The position numbers and the translations under genes are program-made. From Rickettsiales bacterium (GTDB lineage: Bacteria; Pseudomonadota; Alphaproteobacteria; Rickettsiales; Deianiraeaceae), in the NCBI GenBank assembly GCA_017477855.1, contig JAFUUN010000036.1:1-21329 (forward strand): DNA of 21,329 nucleotides, in the 5' to 3' direction. Below the pieces are notes generated by a model, which saw nothing but the letters and a program-made list of their open reading frames with translations, was not told the origin of the DNA and made no database searches. Below are positions 14,730 to 21,329 of this stretch, one piece after another (positions within the stretch are counted from its first letter, which is position 1; every line of letters starts with the position of its first letter).

Positions 14730-17036
14730 GTGGATTTAACAAATTTTTCTGTCAACAATCTGAATAAGTCGCAGAAGGAAGCGGTTGTGCATTATCAAAC
14801 TCCGTTGCTAATTTTAGCTGGCGCTGGCACAGGAAAAACGCTGACAATCACAATGAGAATTGCATATTTGATAAAGGCGGGCATCACAAATCCAGACAAC
14901 ATTTTGGCCGTGACATTCACTAATAAGGCAGCAAATGAGATGAAAAACAGAATTTCTGCATTTGTGGGAGAGGACGCAAATCGCATGTGGGTTGGGACTT
15001 TTCATGGCATTTCCGCAAAGATATTGCGCATTTACGCCTCTGCCGTAGGGCTCTCTCCAAATTTCACAATTATAGATGAAGACGATAAAAAAAAGATAAT
15101 TCAAAATGCAATGAACGACTTGAATATTGACGAAAAACGGTTTCCAATCAAGCAGATTACATGGATTTTACAGCAACTGCGACAGAATTGCGTTGACCCA
15201 AATGACAGCGTCAAACTGGCAAATTATGACCGCCGCGACTTGGATGTCGGCGAGCTGTATCGCAATTACAATAACCGCCTGATGTCAATGAATTTGGTAG
15301 ATTTTGACAGCTTGATTTATCTCTGCATTGTTCTTTTCAAGAAAAATCCAGTCATTCTGTCCGACTTGCAACGGCGCTTTCAATACATCACGGTTGATGA
15401 ATATCAGGACACGAACTTCGCCCAGCATTTGTGGTTGCAAATTTTGGCAAGCGCTGGCGCAAATGTCTGCTGTGTTGGTGATGACGACCAGAGTATTTAC
15501 AGCTGGCGCGGTGCATATGTTGACTACATTTTGAACTTTGAAAAGGACTTTTTGGGCGCAAAAATCATCCGCTTGGAAGATAATTATCGTTCCAATCAAT
15601 CGGTGCTAAATGCCGCTATGAGTGTCATCTCACATAATAAACAGAGGTATTCAAAAGAGTTGCGCTCTGGTATAAAATCTACATTTGAACCAACGCTTTA
15701 TGTTGTTGGCAACGACAAGGAAGAAGGCGCGCTATTGTCAAAACATATTAATGTGTTAAAAAATAATGGTGTCAACTACCGCAAAATCGCCGTTTTAGTG
15801 CGCGCAACCCACCAAATGTTGAATATTGAGGACTACTTCATCAAGAACAAAATTGCGTATAATATTATCGGCGGAATTAAGTTTTACGAGCGCAAGGAAA
15901 TCAAGGATTTGATAGCTTACTTACAGTTCGCCAACACACTTGACAACGAGATTGCGCTGTCACGAATTATCAATGTTCCAAAGCGCGGCATCGGTGACAA
16001 GAGCTACGAGGACATCGTTGCATACACAAAAAAGAATGGCTGGACGCTCTTTGATGGACTTGAAAATGTAGCAAGTTTTGGTTGCGTTGTCTCGCCCAAA
16101 ATCAGTGAAAGTTTGCGCAAATTTAACGAGTTTATCAAGAACATTCACAACAACATTTGCGACCAAAAAAGCACTATCCAAGACATCATTGAGAAGATTT
16201 ATTTTGAAAGTGGCTACTCCGATATGCTGCAAGCGGAGAAGCAAAAAGACCCATCAATTGACGACAAAATTGACAACATCCGCGAGTTTATTTCCTTTGC
16301 GAAAGACTTTGACACACTGGATCAATTTTTAGAGCACATCTCTCTGTCTTCGGCAGTTGACGACACTAATGAAGAAGACGCTGTAAGCATCATGACGATG
16401 CACTCGGCCAAAGGTTTGGAGTTTGATTATGTGTTCCTGCCCGGCTGGGATGACTGTATTTTTCCAAGCAGAAGGTCAATCAGTGAGAGTGGCGAAAGTG
16501 GTTTGGAGGAAGAGCGCCGCCTTGCGTATGTTGCGCTAACACGTGCAAAAAACAACTTTTTTGTCTATTCCTGCAAGCAAAGATTGCTCTTCGGACGCCT
16601 TGAATACTGTATGCCGTCAGTGTTTATCAGCGAGATGCGCGACCAGATAAAAGTTGAGGATAATTCTACATATAGAAATTCTATTAATAGTAATACTACA
16701 CGTAGTAATTCTATAAGTGGTAATACTATTAATAGAAATATTTCCAGTGGATATGGCAAACTGCGTAGCTCAACCAGAGACAGAGAAGCGAGTGTAAAAA
16801 TCAATTCTGGCTACAAAAAATCTTGGCAAGATGAAGGTATTCAGCTCAAACAAACAAACAAATATGTCAGAATTGAGGAGGAAGAAAACGAAAGTTTTGT
16901 CATTGGCGACAAAGTTGGACACGCGAAATTTGGCACCGGTACAATTAAAGGAACATATGGAAAATTCTGCGAAGTAAAGCTGGAAGATGGTAAAACACGC
17001 GTCATTCCGGCGACAGAACTGGAAAAAATCAAATAA
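14730..17036 (+). CDS. uvrD: UvrD/PcrA/Rep-type superfamily 1 DNA helicase
   Basis: A 768-residue 3'-5' helicase acting in excision and mismatch repair and in replication restart. Superfamily 1 motifs appear in order: Q motif LNKSQKEAV, Walker A AGAGTGKT (30-37), FTNKAANEM (Ia), VDEYQDTN (II), VGDDDQSIYSWRGA (III), LEDNYRSNQSVL (IV), IMTMHSAKGLEFDYVFLPG (V) and EERRLAYVALTRAKN (VI). After about residue 640 comes a Ser/Asn/Thr/Arg-rich linker, then a C-terminal Tudor-like module (FVIGDKVGHAKFGTGTIKG...) as in PcrA, used to contact RNA polymerase. I chose GTG at 14730 because it sits 10 residues before the Q motif; TTG 14697 would add 11 residues. The end overlaps the convergent hydrolase by 8 bp. 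PcrA is the other possible name. Confidence 0.95.
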   Translation: MDLTNFSVNNLNKSQKEAVVHYQTPLLILAGAGTGKTLTITMRIAYLIKAGITNPDNILAVTFTNKAANEMKNRISAFVGEDANRMWVGTFHGISAKILRIYASAVGLSPNFTIIDEDDKKKIIQNAMNDLNIDEKRFPIKQITWILQQLRQNCVDPNDSVKLANYDRRDLDVGELYRNYNNRLMSMNLVDFDSLIYLCIVLFKKNPVILSDLQRRFQYITVDEYQDTNFAQHLWLQILASAGANVCCVGDDDQSIYSWRGAYVDYILNFEKDFLGAKIIRLEDNYRSNQSVLNAAMSVISHNKQRYSKELRSGIKSTFEPTLYVVGNDKEEGALLSKHINVLKNNGVNYRKIAVLVRATHQMLNIEDYFIKNKIAYNIIGGIKFYERKEIKDLIAYLQFANTLDNEIALSRIINVPKRGIGDKSYEDIVAYTKKNGWTLFDGLENVASFGCVVSPKISESLRKFNEFIKNIHNNICDQKSTIQDIIEKIYFESGYSDMLQAEKQKDPSIDDKIDNIREFISFAKDFDTLDQFLEHISLSSAVDDTNEEDAVSIMTMHSAKGLEFDYVFLPGWDDCIFPSRRSISESGESGLEEERRLAYVALTRAKNNFFVYSCKQRLLFGRLEYCMPSVFISEMRDQIKVEDNSTYRNSINSNTTRSNSISGNTINRNISSGYGKLRSSTRDREASVKINSGYKKSWQDEGIQLKQTNKYVRIEEEENESFVIGDKVGHAKFGTGTIKGTYGKFCEVKLEDGKTRVIPATELEKIK

Positions 17037-17754
17037 TACTATCTTTTCTCTTTCTTTTACGGCGCTTCTTGCGGACTGGTTGCGCAATACGTGTTGCTAA
17101 TTTGATATTTATGTAGTTTTCAAGCTCTCGTGCCATTTGCTCACGGCGATCTTTGTAGAGGTGATCGGCACCATCAATAACTGCCAAAGTTGTGATATTC
17201 AGTGCCGACTCATTCATGTGGTAGACCATTTTTTCAACATCTTCCAGCGGCGTGAAATTGTCCTGATTGCCCGCAATTATTAACCCAGGACAAAGACAGG
17301 GATACAAAAATGTGTAGTTATATTTGTTTGCAAGCGGCGACAATAGCACAAATGTCTCTATTTCAGGGCGACGCATCATTACATTTGTGGCAACCCACGC
17401 GCCAAACGAATAGCCAGCAATCCAGAAATGCGATGCATCTGGATTTTGCTCCTGCAACCAGTCAAGCGCCACCGAGGCATCATAAATAGCATCTTCCTTG
17501 CAGTTGAAAATCCCATCGCTATGCTTCACTCCGCGGTAATTAATTCGCAAAACAGTGAACTCACACTTGATAAAAACCTCCTCTACTTTTCTAATGATAA
17601 CATTATTCAAATCGCCGCCGTAGCGAGGGTCAGGTGGTAAAATCAATACCGCTGGACTGCCCCTCTTTGGATGGTTGAAATACTTGCCTTCAATTCGGCC
17701 AGCAAGCCCGCGGAAATAGACATCAACTGTTAGATTTTTAGCATTGACTTCCAT
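17029..17754 (-). CDS. Alpha/beta hydrolase, COG2945-like, with basic C-terminal tail
   Basis: A 241-residue serine-hydrolase-fold protein. The nucleophile elbow is GYSFGA with Ser116. The Asp in AGNQDNFTP and the His in GADHLY complete a probable triad. An early loop PPDPRYGGDLNN corresponds to the H-P-x-P-x-x-G-G-x-x-x-N loop of COG2945, and INYRGV is also typical. The substrate is unknown; an esterase or lipase-like activity is inferred. The last 15 residues are extremely basic (KKRRKRKRK), which is not part of the fold and could bind nucleic acid or membranes. It starts 1 bp after the rplT stop, so it is the last gene of the rpmI-rplT operon. Confidence 0.8.
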   Translation of the reverse strand: MEVNAKNLTVDVYFRGLAGRIEGKYFNHPKRGSPAVLILPPDPRYGGDLNNVIIRKVEEVFIKCEFTVLRINYRGVKHSDGIFNCKEDAIYDASVALDWLQEQNPDASHFWIAGYSFGAWVATNVMMRRPEIETFVLLSPLANKYNYTFLYPCLCPGLIIAGNQDNFTPLEDVEKMVYHMNESALNITTLAVIDGADHLYKDRREQMARELENYINIKLATRIAQPVRKKRRKRKRKDSII

Positions 17755-17755
17755 G

Positions 17756-18100
17756 CTATTTCACTTTTTCAACAACTGCTTTGAAAACTGATGGCTCATT
17801 GACTGCTAAGTCGGCCAACATTTTTCTGTTTATCAACACGCCAGCTTTGTGCATTTTGTCAATGAATGTTGAGTATTTCAAGCCCATTTCACGGAGCGCG
17901 GCATTCAAGCGGACAATCCACAATGAGCGGAATTCTCTTCTGCGGACGCGGCGATCGCGGTAATTATACTGCAATGCTTTTTGAACTTTCTGTTTTGCAA
18001 TGCGGTAACAAGTGCTGTTGCGGCCCTGATACCCTTTTGCCATCTTCAATATCTTTTTGTGTCTTTTATGACTTGTTACACCTCTTTTTACTCTTGCCAT
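17756..18100 (-). CDS. rplT: 50S ribosomal protein L20
   Basis: The 114 residues match L20 (about 117). The start MARVKRGVTSHKRHKKILKM, the segment GYQGRNSTCYRIAKQKVQKA, and DRRVRRREFRSLWIVRLNAA are all diagnostic. L20 binds 23S rRNA early in 50S assembly. It follows rpmI as in most bacteria. infC, often placed before rpmI, is absent: the gap ahead of rpmI leads to a restriction gene. No Shine-Dalgarno precedes the start. Confidence 0.97.
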   Translation of the reverse strand: MARVKRGVTSHKRHKKILKMAKGYQGRNSTCYRIAKQKVQKALQYNYRDRRVRRREFRSLWIVRLNAALREMGLKYSTFIDKMHKAGVLINRKMLADLAVNEPSVFKAVVEKVK

Positions 18101-18116
18101 ATAAAAATTCTAAAAC

Positions 18117-18386
18117 TTAATGTAATTTCAAATTACAAACTTTCATCAACATTGGTGCGTCCTCAACCAAAATTGTTGTTCCTCTTTGTTCACGGATCTG
18201 TCTCGCAGAGCGCTTGCGCATATTGTGGCGCTTGTTTGCCTGCGTTGCTTTCACCAAACCAGTGGCCGTGAGTGAAAATCTTTTCTTTGCTGATGATTTA
18301 ACTTTCAATTTGTAATTACTCTTTTTGACGCTATTTTTGGCCTTATTACCTGCACGAAGTTTGCGCATTTTCTTCAATTTTGGCAT
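18117..18386 (-). CDS. rpmI: 50S ribosomal protein L35 with N-terminal insertion
   Basis: An 89-residue protein, longer than usual L35 (about 65). The L35 core is clear: KVKSSAKKRFSLTATGLVKATQANKRHN, followed by ILVEDAPMLMKV near the end. The protein opens with MPKLK, as L35 normally does. About 23 extra basic residues (KMRKLRAGNKAKNSVKKSNYKL) then separate this from the core, as if inserted between the standard start and KVKSSAKKRF. I use the second of two ATGs (18386), because MPKLK is the family start. It heads the operon with rplT. Confidence 0.9.
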   Translation of the reverse strand: MPKLKKMRKLRAGNKAKNSVKKSNYKLKVKSSAKKRFSLTATGLVKATQANKRHNMRKRSARQIREQRGTTILVEDAPMLMKVCNLKLH

Positions 18387-18397
18387 CATACTTGACG

Positions 18398-18426
18398 AGT
18401 TAATAAACGGTTTTTTTTATTGTCAA
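18398..18426 (-). promoter_or_regulatory. Promoter candidate for rpmI-rplT
   Basis: On the minus strand a perfect TTGACA (18426-18421) is followed after 17 bp by TTAACT (18403-18398), a weak -10 box. The start codon at 18386 is 12 bases beyond it, which leaves little room for the L20-binding leader known in other bacteria. Confidence 0.35.
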
Positions 18427-18560
18427 ATGATATTTTACACAACACACTCTGTTATGAAAAAGATTATGTGACATAAATAATGTTATCACTTCGTAAGATT
18501 GTAGAGAAAAGGAAGATAAAATCAAGTTGAAAACTTCATTCTATTGGAGACATAAATTTA

Positions 18561-20792
18561 TTACATCAACCTTCTCACAACCGTTTCGAGTCCGAGTTTT
18601 TCTAACTTGTCATCAAACTGTTTTTGATTATAAAATGGTGAAATTTTCTTGATATTTTTTTCTTCAACCTCAACCACACAAATTACAAGATTTTTTGCAT
18701 ATAGCACATTACCTTTAAAATACTCTTCATATGCTCTTTTTAACATTTCCGTCTTGCTTCTGTCAATGTCCTTGTCATCACTTCCTTTGACTTCAAGATA
18801 TAAATAATTTCCATTATTAAACTTTATCACAAAATCAAAATAACTTCTGTGTTCTTGTTGAAATTCATCATAGTATTCCCCATAGACATTTCCAGTTCTT
18901 TGATTTTTGCACCATAATTTTATTTTCTTATTATCATTCATAAAAATCCCTTTCAATTTTTTCCAAACAATAGCTTCATTTGGACTATCAAGTATTTGTT
19001 CTAATTCTTTTTGTCCGTTTTTCTTGATTTCAAACATATACTTGTTGTCAATTTCTTTTTCATCTTTATCTTTATTTTCATCACAAATTTGAGTATAAAC
19101 ATCTGGTTTTACAACCTCTTCTTTGAACTCATATTCAACCTTTTGCGGTAATGATTTTGAATATATTTTTCTTATATCATTTAAGTAATTTGTCAGTAAA
19201 ACCAATAACAAACTTTCATATTTTATTTCACAATTATTCCGTGCTTTTATGCTGTCTATGAATAACTTTTCACCAGCGGAAAGATTATTTAATTTTGCCT
19301 TCAATACTTTTAATAAAGTTATATTATCTCTTATCTCAACTCTGTCTTTTGTGTTTTTGTAGTAGCCATATTTAAATAACTCGCTTTTTTGTTGTAAAAT
19401 TGCATTTTTCTCATTCTCTAAAAGATTTTTCACTTCTTCATCAATAATTTTTCTATCAGGTGCAAACCCATCTTTTGCTTTGTTTTTTAATCTTATAACC
19501 AACATTGGCTCGTTTTCAAATTCTTTTTTAACTTTATACTCATAAATATTAAAATTACTTCCTGCTTTTTTCTCATTTGTGTGAATATAGTATTTCATCG
19601 TTGTTTTGTTTTTTTCTAAATTCGGACATGGATTTCTTTTAATTCTACCTATTGTTTGAATACTTAAAGCAGTGGAACATACATTTCTTAATTGAACCAA
19701 CATACAAGCCCGCGGAATATCCCAACCTGTCGCAGGGCCAATTTTGAAGATTATTGCATCGGTTGTATCATTATTTCTTGTGATTTTTTCAAGTGTAAAA
19801 TTATCATTATCAATATTACTACTTTCCTTGTTGTCATTTCCAAAATACTGCACCCAACTCAATCCTGCATTTGAAAGTTTTGTTTTTATCATTTTTAGGT
19901 TTCTTTCAAATGTTTCTTGCCTTTCTGCATTAGTTTTACTCTCATCATCAACTTGTATCAACATTGCAGGTCTTATAAAAACACCTTTTTCTTCAAGTTT
20001 TTTGTATTCTCCTTGCACTTGTTTAAAAGTTTCTATTGACTTATCCAGCAAGTTTTCATCTGTGTATTCCTCATCGTTTACAATCTGCAATTTGTCCTTA
20101 ATAAGCCACTTGTTTTCATTTTTCATTCTATCGTTCAATTCTCGCTCCGTCAATTCAACTCTGTTTATACTACTATCTTTTTTATCAAAAGTTGCCGTCA
20201 TTCTCAAAATATAATCCGCATTGTCGTGCATCAATGCCTCAAAATTCTTACTAACTTCATCGCGTTTTTCTTTGTCTCCGTGATGTGCCTCATCTCTAAT
20301 ATAAACAATCTTATATCCTTGCTGTTTTGCTTCGTTTATGAAATCTTCAATAACTTTTTGTTCTGTGTAAATCCTACCTTTTCCAAATGTTGCCTTGCCG
20401 AAGATATAAACTTTATTTCTAACTAACTTGATTTTTGCATCATTATCACTCCTTTTTGCCGATTTACTTGCTGATGGACTTTCAATATATTCAACATCAA
20501 AATTGCTATAATCTAAATCTGCCTTGTATTCATTTATCTTTCTTTCAAATTGCTCCGGTAGCCCACTTGATGATATAGTTGCAATTATAAATATAAAATT
20601 CTCACCTTGATTGTCATTTATCATCTTACTTATAACTGCACTTGCCATCAATGTTTTTCCGCTTCCTGTTGGAGCTTTAAAATCAACTTTTACTTGTTTT
20701 CCGTTGTGTTGATTGTCCCGATAATTTTGATTGTTTTGAAAATACCAACAAATCTCATCAACTTTTTCTTTTTGTAATCTTGTCAGCATCAT
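18561..20792 (-). CDS. res: Type III restriction enzyme, Res subunit
   Basis: Res is the ATP-dependent cutting subunit of a Type III restriction-modification complex with Mod. The 743-residue protein has superfamily 2 helicase motifs: Walker A APTGSGKT (40-47), the DEAH-like RDEAHHG, RMTATFD (motif III), and IQTIGRIKRNP (motif VI). The C-terminal nuclease is visible as YFDFVI...YLEVKG, with Asp653 and Glu667-x-Lys669 forming a PD-(D/E)XK-type site. The length is shorter than EcoP1I/EcoP15I Res (about 970) but in the range of small Type III enzymes. All key residues are present, so it may be active. It begins 10 bp after the mod stop. The first of two adjacent ATGs (20792) is used. Confidence 0.92.
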   Translation of the reverse strand: MMLTRLQKEKVDEICWYFQNNQNYRDNQHNGKQVKVDFKAPTGSGKTLMASAVISKMINDNQGENFIFIIATISSSGLPEQFERKINEYKADLDYSNFDVEYIESPSASKSAKRSDNDAKIKLVRNKVYIFGKATFGKGRIYTEQKVIEDFINEAKQQGYKIVYIRDEAHHGDKEKRDEVSKNFEALMHDNADYILRMTATFDKKDSSINRVELTERELNDRMKNENKWLIKDKLQIVNDEEYTDENLLDKSIETFKQVQGEYKKLEEKGVFIRPAMLIQVDDESKTNAERQETFERNLKMIKTKLSNAGLSWVQYFGNDNKESSNIDNDNFTLEKITRNNDTTDAIIFKIGPATGWDIPRACMLVQLRNVCSTALSIQTIGRIKRNPCPNLEKNKTTMKYYIHTNEKKAGSNFNIYEYKVKKEFENEPMLVIRLKNKAKDGFAPDRKIIDEEVKNLLENEKNAILQQKSELFKYGYYKNTKDRVEIRDNITLLKVLKAKLNNLSAGEKLFIDSIKARNNCEIKYESLLLVLLTNYLNDIRKIYSKSLPQKVEYEFKEEVVKPDVYTQICDENKDKDEKEIDNKYMFEIKKNGQKELEQILDSPNEAIVWKKLKGIFMNDNKKIKLWCKNQRTGNVYGEYYDEFQQEHRSYFDFVIKFNNGNYLYLEVKGSDDKDIDRSKTEMLKRAYEEYFKGNVLYAKNLVICVVEVEEKNIKKISPFYNQKQFDDKLEKLGLETVVRRLM

Positions 20793-20802
20793 ACATCAAC
20801 TT

Positions 20803-21329
20803 TTAATCCTGTTCTTCTTCGTCTCCCGCTTGCTTGTTTTGATAACTAAAACCTTTTTCACACTCCGCTCGGTCTTTTTCACTATAAGGTTTTAAACTTG
20901 CTAATTTGTTGTAAATATCAAATTCTCCTTTCAATTCAAAGTTGTTATCAAGTTGCTTAAATACTTCTTTTGCTTGCTTGACAAGTTGCTCGCCTTTTTC
21001 ATAGTCCTCAATGTCAAGTTGATGATAACCAATTCTAAACACATCAAGATTGTTGTTTTTTAAACTCTTCTTGTCTTTTGAATATTGCCATTTAAATTGT
21101 TCACCTTTTGTTCCTACACCATTTATAACTCTATACAACCGCTCATATGTTATGTTTTCTGCAATGCCGTTTTCATTATTAGTGCATAATATAAATTGTC
21201 TTTTTCCTCCGTCTTCTTCGTTTAGTTCCATAACTGCTTGTCCTGTTGTTCCACTGCCGGCGAAGAAATCGAGGATGATGGAGTTTTTAGATGTCCCGTT
21301 TTGTAATAATTTTTTAATCAAATTAACTG
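20803..21329 (-). CDS. mod: Type III DNA methyltransferase, Mod subunit (C-terminal part)
   Basis: Only the last 175 residues are inside the window; the frame is open through 21327 to the edge, so the start lies beyond. The visible part begins near the SAM-binding motif DFFAGSGTTGQAV, which in beta-class methyltransferases comes after DPPY and the target-recognition domain. It continues with RQFILCTNNENGIAENITYERL, typical of Mod proteins. Mod recognises a short asymmetric site and methylates adenine N6. Its recognition domain is outside the window, so neither the target nor possible phase variation can be judged. Confidence 0.9.
   Translation of the reverse strand, partial: VNLIKKLLQNGTSKNSIILDFFAGSGTTGQAVMELNEEDGGKRQFILCTNNENGIAENITYERLYRVINGVGTKGEQFKWQYSKDKKSLKNNNLDVFRIGYHQLDIEDYEKGEQLVKQAKEVFKQLDNNFELKGEFDIYNKLASLKPYSEKDRAECEKGFSYQNKQAGDEEEQD

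Noticed and set aside
19744..20214. 156-residue plus-strand ORF inside res
   Set aside because: It is the Ser/Leu-rich antisense of an AT-rich helicase gene with full motifs on the other strand.

Overview
This window is about 21.3 kb of AT-rich bacterial chromosome with short intergenic gaps. The best clue to lifestyle is an ADP/ATP (nucleotide) translocase of the Tlc/NTT family. That carrier is known from energy-parasitic intracellular bacteria such as Rickettsiales and Holosporales relatives, Chlamydiae and Babeliae/Dependentiae. There is no rRNA here, so I do not commit to a lineage. Other clues are homopolymer tracts, a truncated thiamine-salvage kinase, a probable gene remnant, and GC-rich repeats in an AT-rich background. 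Most start codons lack a Shine-Dalgarno (SD) sequence.

Layout, left to right. 1-924 is the 3' part of a membrane-anchored protein of unknown function, facing tlc (minus) across a hairpin terminator. Next, on the minus strand, is an unknown protein whose N-terminal membrane anchor is split by a 13-base homopolymer. It is divergent from a HAD-family hydrolase at 3276. A 480-bp gap leads to a two-gene operon: a secreted TPR-repeat protein and a C-terminally short ThiM. At 6141-6491 two related GC-rich palindromic repeats, in opposite orientation, flank a tRNA-Arg(CCT). They are followed by a DUF2061-like membrane protein and, convergent with it, an unknown protein with two hydrophobic segments.

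At 8084-9341 lie rbfA and ksgA, both involved in maturing the 30S subunit. Convergent with them is a tight four-gene operon (minus, 13038 to 9322) of secreted or lipid-anchored envelope proteins: two LPP20-like proteins, an LpoB-like protein and a COG3014-like lipoprotein. This looks like a set that activates peptidoglycan synthases. A frameshifted coding remnant precedes tatD. A small membrane protein lies divergent to a UvrD/PcrA helicase. The minus-strand operon rpmI-rplT-alpha/beta hydrolase follows. The right end is a Type III restriction-modification locus: complete res, plus the C-terminal part of mod running off the edge.

Possible novelties are the GC-rich repeat pair around the tRNA and its link to the shortened thiM; the homopolymer that could switch a membrane protein on and off; consensus promoters placed so close to start codons that transcripts would be nearly leaderless; and one strong SD that leads only to a four-codon ORF before rbfA. 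Nothing was compared with a database; family names come from motif recognition.
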